Assembly: GCA_013180625.2 (NCBI GenBank)
Contig: SNVD02009802.1
Location: forward strand, 124,001 to 188,000
DNA from: Boswellia sacra
Taxonomy: Eukaryota; Streptophyta; Magnoliopsida; Sapindales; Burseraceae
DNA length: 64,000 nt
Reading direction: 5' to 3'
Below are positions 1 through 13,500 of the stretch, one piece after another (within the stretch, counting starts at the first letter, position 1; each line of letters starts with the position of its first letter). The notes beneath the pieces are model-generated. The model was not told the DNA's origin. It saw nothing but the letters and a program-made list of their open reading frames with translations, and searched no databases. Made by a program: the position numbers and the translations under genes.

Positions 1-654
1 GAAAGTAACCGCTTCTAAAACTAGGCGCCCGCCTTCACGATGAGGCCTGACTTGCACGCCAGTTGAGCCGCTAATAGATGGTAAAGGAGGAGGAAAATTA
101 ACTCTACGGTTGTTTCTGTTTGTCACAAAAATTTCACGGGGTTTTGAAGGTTCTTGTGTTGCACAAAAGTCAGTTTCTGAAGCTGTCAAGGAAATTTCAT
201 CACTGCTTTCACTAACTTGACTACCAGTCTCGCTGCCTAGGCTCTCAGTGCACATTTCTAGGCTTTTTTGGCTGAGAGTAGAGGAAGAACGCTTGACAAT
301 TGGATGAACATAAACTTTGTCATTCTCTTGAGCGGTGTTATGAAAGCTATTGTTGACAAACTGGAGGAAACTCCAGCCACCCATCTCAACAAATTTGGGA
401 TTTTCGATGTCACAATCATCGCTAATACTTTTGTTGTTTGTGGATGCGGTGATGGTGGTATTGGTTTTGGTTTTGGTGTTGTTTTCTTCAGCGTGGGACT
501 TCTCCTTTTTGAGGTTATCAAGGGGAGGAGTATGAGGAGTTGTTCGAGAAAAAGTCGACTTGGGTGGAGCCAATTTGAGCCTGGAACCAAGTGGTTCCAC
601 AAGCCAGGGCGCAAGACATGATTGCAACCCTTGACAGACACTTGAAGAAGACAT
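1..654 (-). CDS. FAF: FANTASTIC FOUR (FAF) family protein, 3' end outside window
   Basis: Plant-specific FAF proteins limit shoot meristem size by affecting the WUSCHEL/CLAVATA balance (family knowledge). One uninterrupted frame reads 218 codons from the ATG at 654-652 and leaves the window still open. The N-terminal half is rich in Ser, Pro and Lys. A central patch GGWSFLQFV (about residue 92) is typical of the family, followed by an acidic and Ser-rich stretch. The diagnostic FAF domain is at residues 188-218, with PPPLPSI followed by RPHREGGRLVLEAV. The acidic C-terminal tail usual in the family is off the edge. No intron is visible, as expected for FAF genes. The start follows from the frame and from the MSSSS opening. 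The family call is firm; which of the four Arabidopsis paralogues it matches cannot be told. Confidence 0.9.
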   Translation of the reverse strand, partial: MSSSSVCQGLQSCLAPWLVEPLGSRLKLAPPKSTFSRTTPHTPPLDNLKKEKSHAEENNTKTKTNTTITASTNNKSISDDCDIENPKFVEMGGWSFLQFVNNSFHNTAQENDKVYVHPIVKRSSSTLSQKSLEMCTESLGSETGSQVSESSDEISLTASETDFCATQEPSKPREIFVTNRNNRRVNFPPPLPSISGSTGVQVRPHREGGRLVLEAVTF

Positions 655-930
655 TTTTGTTATCCACAAACAATATATTGTGAACAGAGAAAACGGGGCA
701 GAGAAACAGGGGACTCTCTGGCTGTGGATTATTATACTGCAACAAACTTTATGGAAACAAATCACAGTTAAAATTTTGATGACACAGAAAAGGTTTTTAA
801 ACAAAACCCATTCTTTGGTTTCTATAATCCAAAATTGGATTGAGATGCAGAGAGGAAAAAAAGGGAAAGAAGAAGCAAAGAAATGAGTTATGAATGCTCA
901 TGGAAGAGAGGTGAAGGGTTGGGGGTGTAA

Positions 931-937
931 ATTTATA
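931..937 (-). promoter_or_regulatory. Candidate TATA box of the FAF gene
   Basis: CTATAAAT on the minus strand, about 280 bp upstream of the FAF start codon, would leave a leader of roughly 250 nt. It is the clearest TATA-like site directly upstream of the gene. Assigned by sequence only. Confidence 0.4.
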
Positions 938-2806
938 GTTGGAGTCGAGTGGAAGAGCATAGAGTTACAGCCTCTACACTTGGGTACGATAGAGACTGGC
1001 CTTTCATGCCTTTAGGCTTTAGCCCACTAGGATTCTATAACATTTACTCTGCCACTTGCACACATCATAGAACCATAAAGAAATATGACAACAATGTTAC
1101 AGAGAATATCATTAAAATTGATTTGGTACGTTTTAGTTTATAGTTTTGTTTTGGAAACAAAGTATTAAGTGGGTGAGATTTAATGACCTTTTTGTGATAA
1201 AAAATTTACTTGATTATGTAAGAGAGAGAAAAAAAAATCCAACTTCTCTTATCAATTTTCTCAATTCTGCCGAAAGAAAACCAAACAAAGCTGACAATAA
1301 AAATATAAAATGGCAAGTTCATGTACTGGGGTTTGTTATATTTTGGCTAAGTTGTTATTTCTCATTTTTTTCTTTTTTTAAACTCACTTTCCTATCTCAT
1401 GTGAACTGATAGCTTAGTGTCAGGTTGCGAGAGCTCACTATAAAAAGCATAGCAACTGGAGATGCTGAATTAAAGCTAAATTCGAGTAAATTGTGCGGAC
1501 AACAGCTACCATGAAATAGCCTGGTAGAAATGATTTAGTTATGGACAGTCTCTCTGTTTTACAAAAAAGTAACCATCTTTCACCCAACCCTGTTATATAA
1601 GCAACTTGTTTTTTATTAGAGATTACAATTTAACTTGAGCTGATTATGTCTATGAAGGCATGAAACAACAACTATGTAAATTACTTCCTCAAAGTCAAGT
1701 TGACATAAGTTTTTATAAAGAAGGGTCCTAATTCCAAATTCCGACCAAACTCTCTCTGTATCTCTCTCTCTCTCTCAACATGGTGCAAAGTTTAGATTGG
1801 GACAGTAAAAATTAATTAAAATTTTGAGTGATGCAAGCAAGTGCTAATTTTAAAATAGATAAAGTGGTCAACCGAAAGCACCAATCAGCCTCTTAAATGT
1901 AATGAACTGAAAATATCATCGAGTATTGACAACCGACCCAAAAAGAAGACCCCATAGGTGGAGACATTAAACCTTTGATATCTTCCAAGGCAAGAGGTCT
2001 CACAGCTTTTCTTCATTTCCACAATCATGAAGCTTATAATATAATAAATGAGTAATGACTCCAATTTCCTTGTGGGGAAGGAGAAAGCAACATCTTCTAG
2101 CTTATTAGCTCTCGTCTGGTCTTTCCATTGGCCAATTCTTTTCTGAGTTCAGTAAATGCCAAAACCGTACATACATGTTTCTTTGCTTTACAAAATATTC
2201 CAATTAACTTGAAACCCTTGAAACTAAAGCAACCAAATAATCTTCCATTAGTACTTATTGGCTGCACTATTTAGGATCTGTATTATTAGCTTCCCACTAT
2301 AATTTGCTTTGTTCTGTTGACTTGGTAGCTGGCTTTTTGCTTGTTGATTGAGGTCTCTGTTTAGAATTAGTTTCATAAATATGAAACGGCCAACCGAAAT
2401 TTACGTTGATTAATCACTTAAACGAAAAATTAAGTTATAATTTAGGACTCCACATTAATTTTCAAGAACTAACACACCAACACAATACAATACAAACCCA
2501 GGTGTTAAATGCGAGCATGAAGGACAGAAATCATACTCCTCAGAACATGAGACAGTTGCCCACTTGCACCAGAAGACACAGGACATAAAAAAATTGTACA
2601 TGTGGGGGAAGCTTTATATAAGACTCGTCACCCTGCAGTGCCCCGTGTAATTTAGCATAAAATCGATCTGTCATGCCTCGGATGTTGAGAAGTTAGTGGA
2701 GAGAGAGGGTGTCTTTTCAGTCTTGCTTGCCCAAAATCCATCCTTCTTGGAAGTTGGAAGATACCGTGCTTAATTTTGTACGTGATCCATCCATGGCATT
2801 ATCTAT

Positions 2807-2888
2807 TTATTTTATCTCCATGTTAGCATATGCTCAGAGGTTTCACATCAAGGCGGGGAAATGTTATTTTATCTCCATGTTAGCATAT
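2807..2888. repeat. 25-bp direct repeat, period 57 bp
   Basis: The sequence starting TTATTTTATCTCCATG occurs at 2807-2831 and again, identical over 25 bp, at 2864-2888. Only the unit is duplicated; the 32-bp spacer is unrelated. It lies about 2.2 kb upstream of the FAF start codon. Confidence 0.85.
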
Positions 2889-4508
2889 CTTCCAAAATTG
2901 AGCTCCTCCAGAACACAAACAAAATTAAAATTAAGGAATTAATACTGCATGAAAACAACTGCAGCACATCCGTATTTTTCGTGATCGTTAGCCGCAAGCA
3001 CCTTAACCTTAGTCAGTGACTGATTGGACTGGATGCCTGACGTATCATTGCTTTGGGGCAAACACATTGGCAACAGGACAAGTGACAGGTGTTGTAAATG
3101 AAGCAATCAGAATCTGCACAATATCGATATTGTGGCTTGTGACTAGCGTTAGCTTGTGTGATTTATCAAATATTCAACGGCAACTTGGGTATGTACCATT
3201 TAATTTGCAATTGTGACTTAAAAGCAATTTGTTTCTGGTGATGTCAACAACGAGAGGAGCTTATTGCATAGCAGTCTTTGTAGGCAATGCTTTGTAATTA
3301 AGCGCTCTGGAACCGAGAAAAAGAAGCCTACATTGCCATAGAGAGGCTGACAAGAATATGTCCTTTGGCACACTCTCTCCAAGCCCTCGCCATCAAATTC
3401 GCTTTCTCAATCCACTTTTGCTTTGCTTTTGATTTAGAATGAATGGCCAAGCAATGGGAGAGGGGGCCCTTGCAAACCAAGAAAAGGGTCTCTTCAGGCG
3501 CTGTTGTTCTCTGTTCAAAACCTTAAAGTTAGGTTTGTCTCTGGTATTAATCACATCCACAGTTCCACTTTTGCATTTGTTTATAAGTTTATTTGTCAAT
3601 TTTTCTTTACAATCCAAGCAAGAAAGAGAATCTAACGCATGGTTTGCATAAAAATGTCAACAAGAATGACACTTTTGACCTTGATAGTACTGCCTTTGTC
3701 TCAAACAAAGATGATGCAGATGCGCACTTGTCATGACGGTACTGGCTGCTTCATTGTGCCATTGTCGATCACGGATATTAGAAGCCGAGGACAAACTTTA
3801 TGGACGGTGCCAATACATCATTGCTGAGGCCTAACTTTCCAGACGTTGTGCTTGCGTTCCGTTGGAATCTCAAATGGCACTCACTAAATTTTTATTGTTA
3901 TCTATCATAATAGCATATCATTATCCCTTTTCTTTACGGAGAAATAGATATAGAGATTGAGATTTCCATTGTTTTATTTAACTTGTGATGACGGGTTGAT
4001 GAATGATGATAATAGGAAAGTCAAAATTGACAAAATCTTATTATATTAACAACCACTACCCTCGTATATTTGAATAAAGAAATCATGTCAAAGTTCCTTT
4101 GACAAAAATGAACAAGACAAATAGAATAAAATTTAATAGGCATTCGTAGCTTAGGGACCACGTCATCAAATGTCTCAGATTATTTTTTGTTATTCCATGT
4201 GAAAAATCTCATCTATCTTGTCTAAACTACAGATCGACCTCACTGACAATAAGAGCTCATTTTGGGAAAACAGCCAAAGCGATCTTGCAAGATCGCCCAA
4301 TCTTGTGCTCCAATTAATATTTTAATCAAAATTTCCTAAAAACCAGAGTGCTGGAATACAGTTTCTTCCGACACATGACCATACGATACAATTTAACTTA
4401 TCACCCCCGAGGAGGGAAAAAAATGGTACAACACGGATACAAGGCCACGCCAAACCTCCTCCACGTCTTTACTGAAGAGGAATGCCCATGAAAACAATAA
4501 TGATGGGG

Positions 4509-7500
4509 TCAAAAGACGTGAATATTTTGAATTTCAACTCGTAGTGTGTGAATCTTTTTCTGAACATTTGATAGTTCATCTTGAATTTCTATAAGTTCGT
4601 CTAGTCTACGTTGTGCTGCATCTTGATAAGGATTGCCAATGTTTTTCACAAAGTTTTCCAGGTTGCCCAGATTTTCCAAGAGATCTTTCTGCATGGCACC
4701 TTCAATATCACGTGCAAAGGCATCTGCAATTTTATTCACTTTTTCTATCATTCCTCGCCTACGAGCTGGAAAATTTGCGACAGCTATATACCTTTCACCG
4801 AAGCAAAGATTTTGTCAGATATAAAAAAAAAAAACAATCTAATGGAGCAAACCATATGATGAGAAACTAACACCTGCTTTAGGAACAAATGTCACAAAAA
4901 AGTGCAGACTAGTAGTAAATTAGGAAATGTGACAATACCCCCCAGCAGAGCAAAGGCCCAGAGCAAGAAGATCTTCTAAAGTGGTGGGCAACACAGATGT
5001 TAAAAGTGAAGCAGATAAACCAGCTGCTCCAAGTCCGCTAAAAGTCCCCAAGAACTGAATTCAAAAAGAATATCTTCTTCAGATTAATTGCACTAGAATA
5101 AAACAAATTTTTTAAAATAGCATAAACAACGAAAGTTGCAAAACAAAAATGCAAGTTTAGAATAAATACTGATAGGCCAGCCAAGATTTCTGATGTTGGA
5201 CCAATTAGATTAAAATTAGGAATAAAATTAGGGATTTTAATTTTGATTTTAAGGATTTTAATTCATTAGGAATTTTAACTATTATTAGGGATTTTGACTT
5301 CCTAAATTGAGAGTAATCCTAATTTGAGTTATTTTCTTGGTTAATAGTTTACTATTTTATCTAGGATTTAATTTTCGTATTTTATTGTTTAGTTAGAATT
5401 AGATTCGATTTCCTAATAAATTCTATTTTCTAGTCAAGTTATGATTATTGACACTATATATAAGTGTCTTTAGTTATTTTATTTTTTACATTATTGAATA
5501 TTTGATCTTTTAGTAAAAAGATTATTTCTCCCTCATTTTCACGTTACTTCTCCCTCTATTATTTCTCCTATTTCCTCTGTCTACATTTCCCTCCTTTTCT
5601 TTTAATTTGAAAAACCCCGCTCCTCATCAATTTCTTTGGGGACAGTGAGTTGTCAACCCATTTCAAAGTTGCTATCTAACACAATCTACTATAAGGATTC
5701 ATATTTCTGAACTTGCAGATAAAACATAAGACGATTGCATAGGCCTTCAAGCCTTTTAGTATCAATAACAACGCCTAAAACTGAATAACATTTTATGTTA
5801 TAAATGCAAAATATGTGACTCAAGGATTCAAAATTAGACACAATCTAATAAGGAAGATCAAGACTTCCATATATAAGGTGGAGAAGTGGCATTTACATAT
5901 TTGTTCACAACTTCACAACACCCAAAAAAGAAAAGATATAGCTTAACACAACAACGCATTTCAATTATTAACGTCACCAGCCAGAGGTTAGTGGTCTCTC
6001 CAAAATAATATTTCAACATAAATAGGCATGGTGGTTAGTTTGTTTGTTATAACTAAGAACAAAATTGTATTTTAACGAATCTGAACAGAAGGCCTGCATA
6101 AGCATTTTATCACATGTGAGAACTTATGTGTCAAAGAAATTCCTAAAAGGCGTCTTGATTAAATGGTGATGCCATCCTCTTGTTCAATATAATTTCAAAC
6201 TCACTTTTAATTGATTTCTTTCTCAATTAGTTTGGATAATCAGTTTAATCGTCATCCTAAAGAATATCAAACTCACCACTTCACGTATTTCTTGCTCGAG
6301 CAGGTTGGAACTAGCAGTGGCACTGAAGTTCTCTATCACCCTTGAACTGTATTCGTCAACTTTTTTCACCAATTCGTAGGTTTCAAGATGTCCCTGAGTT
6401 CTTGGATATACAAATGAGGGCCATCTATTTTCAAAGGATTCCTTGCACCGTCTCCCTTCACGGGCGTTGTTTGATTGTAACCATGCAACATATTCTCCAA
6501 GCAATTTCTGTATGCCAAGATGATATCAACCAAAATGTCAATGCGAAGCCAGATCCAACTCCGTAGAAATTTTAGTACCAAGGATCTCATGGAGAACTAT
6601 TAGCCTAAAGCTTTAGAAAACCTCCAAATTGCAATAAAAAAAAAGATGCAAGTTCATAATACATGCACCCAATAAGTTAAAGGCTAACCCCTGAATGCTC
6701 TAACACCACAGTTTTAGAGATTCCCACAGTGATAGAAAGATAATGAATCTTATGTAGTTGTCATAAATTAAAATAAAACCAAATTAAAATGAGACCAAAA
6801 TGGACAGTTTTTTTTGGGATCAATTTTGATTACAAACAAGTTTAAGCCAACTCACTCGTGCATCTAAGACTGCAGGACCAATTATCTCATACCGAACACG
6901 TGAGGTAGCCAGTATAGTGGATGAGTTCTCCCCTTTAAACACATATGACGCACCAAGATCAATATTTGATAACTGGACAGTAGCTTCTATGAGCTCCACA
7001 ATCCGTGACTTTGTAACATCAATCTGCCGTTTCATGCAAGGGAAATTCATAAACAGACATGATTAAAATAAAAAAAGCGCACCAATTTACCTTCATGACT
7101 CAAAGAACATTTATATTTTGTAACATTACCAGTGATAAAATCTGTCTCCTCCAAGTGATGCTCTCACTTTCCATCTTCATGGCATATTCTTTTATACCAT
7201 CAACTATTTTATTTGCATGGGCCAAGTCCTGCTTGGCATTTTGACAATCTTGCCTTAGAAGAGTCTCACATGAAGAAAGCAAGCGTTCTGCAATTCCAAT
7301 TGGTGTTTCAAGTTTAAGTCTCATTCTTTCCATTCCAGTAGTTGTTGATCCATCTAAAAAGCTATACAAGAATTTTTCAAGTTCTTCAAAGCTACTGACT
7401 CTCCAATCAGAACCAGTGACCAATGATTCTCTGTAATCTTTTCCAATAGCCGAAGAAGCCGAAAGTTTAGCTTCTAGGGCAGACCGCGCAGACACTGGAT

Positions 7501-10500
7501 ATACTGTTATATTTTCAGTATTCAGTAACTTTCTTGTATTGTCTTTAATGAATGATATAGCCTCCTCAAGCTGCATCGAATAATGAAACCACAACTATGA
7601 GCAATTAAGTGTTGCTTCTGAAGCTCAAGTTGAAAGAGTGAACAAATTAGGAGTTGCACAGTAACAAATATCAACAATCAATACAAACTAAAAGTAAAAT
7701 AAACCTCCAAAGCATTCTGATAGAGGTCTGATTTATTCAACACAAACACAGCTTTCTTCTTCCACTGTTGAATATAACGAAGAAAATTAACCTGAAAAAC
7801 AATAAAAGGAAAGAAATTGAAGTCAGCTGAATAAATAAACATTAAAATGATGAGTTCTATTCCCACTAACAAGAAACATTTGTGTTAGAACTTTATATGG
7901 AAGTCTTAGATTATAATAATTATATTCTAGGTGGTGAATATATGTGTTGATTGATTTTATTTCCTATTTTACTTTGATACTTCTACTATATATATGTAAG
8001 TCTTAACATGTCAACACAAACAACAACATTCACTTTTTATTCTCTATCTATTTTTATCTATTTTCTATCTTTTAACAATTTGAAAATGATATTTAAATTA
8101 ATACAATGATAAATCTGGACACATTCTCACAGAGATTTTAGCTCAGTTCTTTTAGAAATAAATTGGATTAGAGACAGTAGACAAAGCTGGATAAAGAAGA
8201 AATTAGAAGTTTATTAGGTTGTTTGGCAGGAAATTCAAGAGTCCTGCCAGATCTTCCCAGAAAACCAATTTTACGCAATACTCCAAAACATAACTGTCTC
8301 TCTCTCTCTGTCTATATATATATTCTCTAACTAACTCTCCTTTTCCTAGACAGCTGTAACTAACTCCCACAGCACCCACAATTCCCAACACAACATAACA
8401 AATAAAAATAACAATAAAAGAACAATTCTGCCCTTTCCGCATCTACCACCTTTGTGGCGTCTAGAATAAGTAAATTGTATTAGAGGCCTATCATTACCTC
8501 CGGCCCAAACTGTCACCTTGTCCTCAAGGTGAAAATCAGGAAATTGAGTTTTGATTAAGTCAGACTGTTCCCAAGTAGCCTCAAAATCAGGTAAGCCTTT
8601 CCATTTGATTAGGACCTCAAGTACATTTCCTGATTCTCCCTTCTTGTGGCACACACCTAACACACTTTCAGGTTCAACCACCAACTCCAGGGCTGCGGTA
8701 AGTTGGGTAGGAATGAGAGGTGAAACAGGGGCATTTCCCACCACTTTCCGAAGTTGGGAAACATGGAAGACTGGGTGTACTAGACCCTCTGGTAGTTTCA
8801 ATCTATAGACAACCTTTCCTACTTTAGCTTCCACTGGATAGGACCCACAATACCATGGACTGATTTTTTCATTCCTGCTTCTGGCCAGAGTTTGTTGTCT
8901 GTAAGGCTGTAATTTGAGATAAACCAGGTCCCCCACCTGAAATTGAAGCTCCCTACGTTTTCCATCAACCCACAATTTCATCCGATTTTGTACGTCGTTC
9001 AAATTCTGTTTCAACTCATCAATAATTGCATCTCTCTCCTCCATTAATTCCTCCACTGTCGAGACAGTAGTAGAGTTTTGTCAATAACGAACTAATGGAG
9101 GAGGATCCCTTCCATACAATAATTTGAATGGGGTAGATTTAGCAAAAGTGTGGTAGGTAGTGTAGTGTTGTACCAATACTCAACCCAATGCAACCATTTT
9201 ACACGCTGGTAAGGCTTTCCAGCCACAAAGCATTTCAAATATGTCTCTAGGCAACAATTAACAACCTCATATTGACCATCCGTTTGCGGATGGTAAGTTG
9301 TACTGCGCTTGAGAGTTGTGCCCTGCATTTTGAACAATTCAGTCCAAAAAATGCTTAGAAATACTCGGTCTCGATCAGAAATGATTGAGCGTGGAACTCC
9401 ATGAAGTTTAACAATTTCCTTGGCAAAAATTGCAGCCACGGATGGGGCATTGAAGGGATGCTTCAATGCTATAATGTGTCCATATTTAGTTAATCTGTCC
9501 ACTACCACCAGTATTGAATCATACCCCTGTGATTTTGGTAACCCCTCTATAAAATCTAAAGCAATATCCTCCCAAACATGATTAGGAATTTGCAAAGGCT
9601 GAAGAAGGCCAGTAGGTGATGTTGCTAAGTACTTATTCTGTTGGCAAACTGCACAAGTCTCTACATAACCCTTAATCTCCTTCTTCATTCCATGCCAATA
9701 AAACTCCCTGGAAATTCTCTGGACAGTCTTAAGCAAACCAGAATGTTCTCCCAGGGGGCTGTCATGAAATTCCTTAAGTAACTTAGGAATTAAGGCTGAC
9801 TGCTTGCTCAAGACCAGCCTTCCTTTATACAACAGATTCCCTTGCACCACAGTGTACCCTTGATGGGTCGAATTTCCTGCCAGAATAGCTTCCTTAAGCT
9901 TGCACAATTCTTCATCTTTAGCAATCTCGTTCTGTATCTCATTCAAATTAAAAGAGGGTGATAACGAGAGGGCAGAAAATTCAGGATGTCTGGACAAAGT
10001 GTCAGCCGCTTTATTTTCCAAACCCGGTTTATATTGTATTTCAAACTCATACCCCAATAGCTTGGACAACCACTTTTGATGCTCTGTACTCACCAGCCTT
10101 TGTTCCAAAAGGAATTTAAGGCTCCTTTGGTCAGTCCTTACTATAAATTTCTAGCCTAACAAGTAAGGTCGCCATTTTTGAACTACCATCACTGTGGCAA
10201 TCAGCTCCCTCTCATAGACAGACTTCAACCTCTAATTGGGAGGGAGCATATGACTATAATAAGCCATTGGCCTGTTTCTTTGCATTAACACTGCCCCAAT
10301 CCCTAATCCCGAAGCATCAGCATCAATTACAAAGGGTTGTGTGAAATCTGGTAGTGCCAACATCGAAACAGTGGTAAGAGCTTGCTTCAATTTCACAAAT
10401 GCTTCTTCGACTTTAGCATTCCACCCAAAACTCTCTTTCTTGAGTTGCTCAGTTAATGGAAAGGCTAGACTCCCATACGATGCTACAAACTTCCTATAGT

Positions 10501-13500
10501 ATTCTGTAAGCCCCAGGAATCCTCTCAACTCCTTCAAATTTTTTGGAGCAGGCTATTGCTGGATCGCTTCAACCTTAGAATTTTCAACAGCCACCCCCTT
10601 AGCAGAAATTATGTGGCCTAGATATTCCAATCGAGTTTGTGCAAACAAACATTTTTTTAAATTGGCATATAATTGTTGATCCTTTGCAATTTTCAAAACA
10701 ATTGCTAAGTGTTGTTTGTGCTCTTCCAAACTCTTACTATAGACCGGGATATCATCAAAGAAAACCAACACAAATCTTCTCAAACGCTTCCTGAAGATGT
10801 CATTCATCAAGGCTTGGAAGGTTGAAGGGGCATTGGTCAGTCCGAACAGCATTACCATGAATTCATAATGCCCATCATGTGTTCTAAAAGCTGTCTTATG
10901 GATGTCTTCAGCCTTAACCCGGATTTGATGATATCCCAATTTGAGATCCAACTTAGAAAAGACACAAGACCCGTGCAATTCATCCAGGAGTTCATCAATT
11001 ATCAGAATGGGGTACTTGTCAGGTATTGTGGCCTGCTTGAGAGCTCTACAGTCCACACAAAATCTCCAGCTACCGTCTTTTTTCTTTACCAGCAAGACTA
11101 GACTGGAGAAGGGGCTGCTACTCTCTCGGATTACTCCAGCCGCTAGCATTTCCTGAACCAGCCTCTCAATTTCGTCTTTCTGTATTTGTGGATAGTGATA
11201 GGGCCTTACGCTTATTGGTTGTGTTCCCTCCTTAAGAATAATGACATGGTCCCTTCCCCGACTTGGAGGTAATTGTGATGGTGAATTGAACACTGCCTGG
11301 AAACTGTTAATGATACCTGCCACTTCAGCAGGAATAACATTTTGAGAGCTTGAATCGGCAAGAATGGAAATAGCACTTAACTCCAGCAGTATTCCTGGTC
11401 CCCTTCCTCTCATTGCTTTTATGAAGCTTTTAAGTCTTACTTGAGACTTACACAAAGCTAGGATCCCCCTGCAACATTACTCTCCTGCCATCAACCTCAA
11501 ATTCCATTGTTAGAGCTTTACAATCGAATTTAATAACTCCCAAATTCTCTAACCATAGCATTCCAAGATCCAGGGGTAGGAAATCTTCCACTATCCTAAT
11601 TTCTTGCAATGACAGAGCAATTCCCTTACAAATTCCATCTCCCTTTACCGGATTCCCAGTCCCTAATAATACCCCATAGGCATCTGTGTTATCGACAGGT
11701 AATCCGATTTTCTCCACCAAGGCCCTGGATACAAAATTATGGGTGGCACCAGGGTCCATCAACACAACAACTTCTTCCCCCCCAATCAGTCCTTTTAACT
11801 CAATTGTTTTGGGTGAAGTAAGCCCCACTACTGAATTCATAGAGAGTTCTATAACTTCTGGATTAGGACTGTTACCTCCAGTTGCTTCTATAGGTTCATC
11901 TTCTTCCTTCAACTAGTCCTCACTTTCTTCCTGCACCACCTTGACATGAAGCTCTCTGCATCGGCACCTGTGTCCCGGAGAGAATTTTTCGTCACAGCGA
12001 TAACACAGCCCCTTGTCTCTTTTTGCTTGTAACTCTGCATCCGTCGACCTTCGAAATGCTGGATTGTTCTTATTTTTTTCTAGCACTGTGGTGGTTCAAC
12101 AATTCCAGTTTCCAGGGGCTTTTGACAGAGCTGGCATTATGTTGCTGGAAATCTTTCTATCATTGAACCGGTTGGTGGGCCTTGAACTCCTCAAGGCCAA
12201 GTTCTTGCACTCTAGCCTTTGGGCTAGCATCATGATCCGGTCCAGGCCCACAGGCCTAAAAGCTTTCAATTCAAGCTTGATATCAGGACATAGGCCGTTT
12301 ATAAACTAGCCTTCTAGGATGTGTTCCGGCAAGTCTCCCATCGTCGATGCCAACCTCTCGAACTGCCGGCGGTATTCTCTCATGGTGCCGTCTTGGCGGA
12401 GCCCAAGAAATTGCTCCGATAATCCCTCTTGGTTCTCTCTTAATCGTTCACGCAGCATCTCCTTCAATTCCGTCCACGATCGAAATGGCCTCCGAAACTC
12501 CTCCCACTGATGCCACGCAAATGCCTCCCCCTCCATGGAAACCGTCGCTGCCATCAGCTTCTCCGTCTCACTCATGCGATTTAACAAAAAAATATGTTCG
12601 GCGCGATAGACCCACTCATAGGGATCTCCACCCTGGAACACCGGCATCTTGACTGAACAGGTTCTGATCTCACCTCTCACTGACCCATCGATTTTCCCTC
12701 CTCCGACGGCGTACGGAATCGATCCTCCTCCGTTTCCCCCCATCGGCGCTCTCTGTTTTGACGACAACGCAGAGGGGTGAGCACCCTCTTTGTTCTCCCC
12801 CGTCAGAGCCTCCAGTTTGTCCAAAATTTCCGCCAAGCTCTGTTCCAGGAGCTGCACCTTCGCCATCTCTTCTTTGACAGCCCCGATGTCGTTCTGTAAC
12901 ATCTGGATCTTTTCCTCTATCGTGTCCATCCTCCCTTCGCACTTCTTCGCCATGCCGAGGTAGTTGCTCTGATACCAAATTGATAAAATCTGGACACACT
13001 CTCACAGAGATTTTAGCTTAGTTTTTTTAGAAGTAAATTGGATTAGAGATAGTAAACAGAGTTGGATAAAGGAGAAATTAGAAGTTTATTAGGTTGTTTG
13101 GCAGGAAATTCGAGAGTCCTGCCAACTTTCCCTAGAAAACCAATTTTACGCAATACTCCAAAACATAAATGTCTCTCTCTCTCTCTCTCTCTATATATAT
13201 TCTCTAACTAACTCTCCTTTTCCTAGACAGCTGTAACTAACTCCCACAGCACCCACAATTCCCAGCACAGCATAACAGATAACAATAATAATAAAGGAAT
13301 AAACCCACCCCCCCTCTGATTAATTCAATTCACAATTCTGCCCTTTCCGCATCTACCACCTTTGTGGCGTCTAGAATAAGTAAATTGTATTAGAGGCCTA
13401 TCAGTAAGATAATGATATTCTTAACAGCTAGATGCTTATCTAGACTGGTAAATTTTCTGGTGTATGTATGGCAAATGTAAGTAACTTGTCTAGATCCGCA

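Larger units (their letters stand above)
655..4508. other. Intergenic region between FAF (5' side) and the 3' end of FZL
   Basis: No convincing coding exon on either strand; the open frames here are short, lysine/asparagine-rich or compositionally random. It should hold the FAF promoter (both flanking genes lie on the minus strand). It contains a (TC)8 tract at 1761-1776 and a 25-bp direct repeat at 2807 and 2864. The rest is ordinary AT-rich plant intergenic DNA. Confidence 0.7.
8107..13403 (-). mobile_element. Decayed Ty3/gypsy chromovirus in FZL intron 5
   Basis: A 5297-bp LTR retrotransposon lies in the same orientation as FZL. It has two LTRs (8107-8493 and 12981-13403), a primer-binding site matching initiator-Met tRNA, a purine-rich GGAGGTAA next to the 3' LTR, and gag, protease, RT, RNase H, integrase and chromodomain regions in that order. 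Integrase after RT, plus a chromodomain, defines a Ty3/gypsy chromovirus. The short total length and roughly 400-bp LTRs recall the Reina clade (inference). Coding frames are broken by stops and shifts, so it is not autonomous. The flanks TACAA and GTAAG do not match, so no target duplication survives. Confidence 0.93.
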
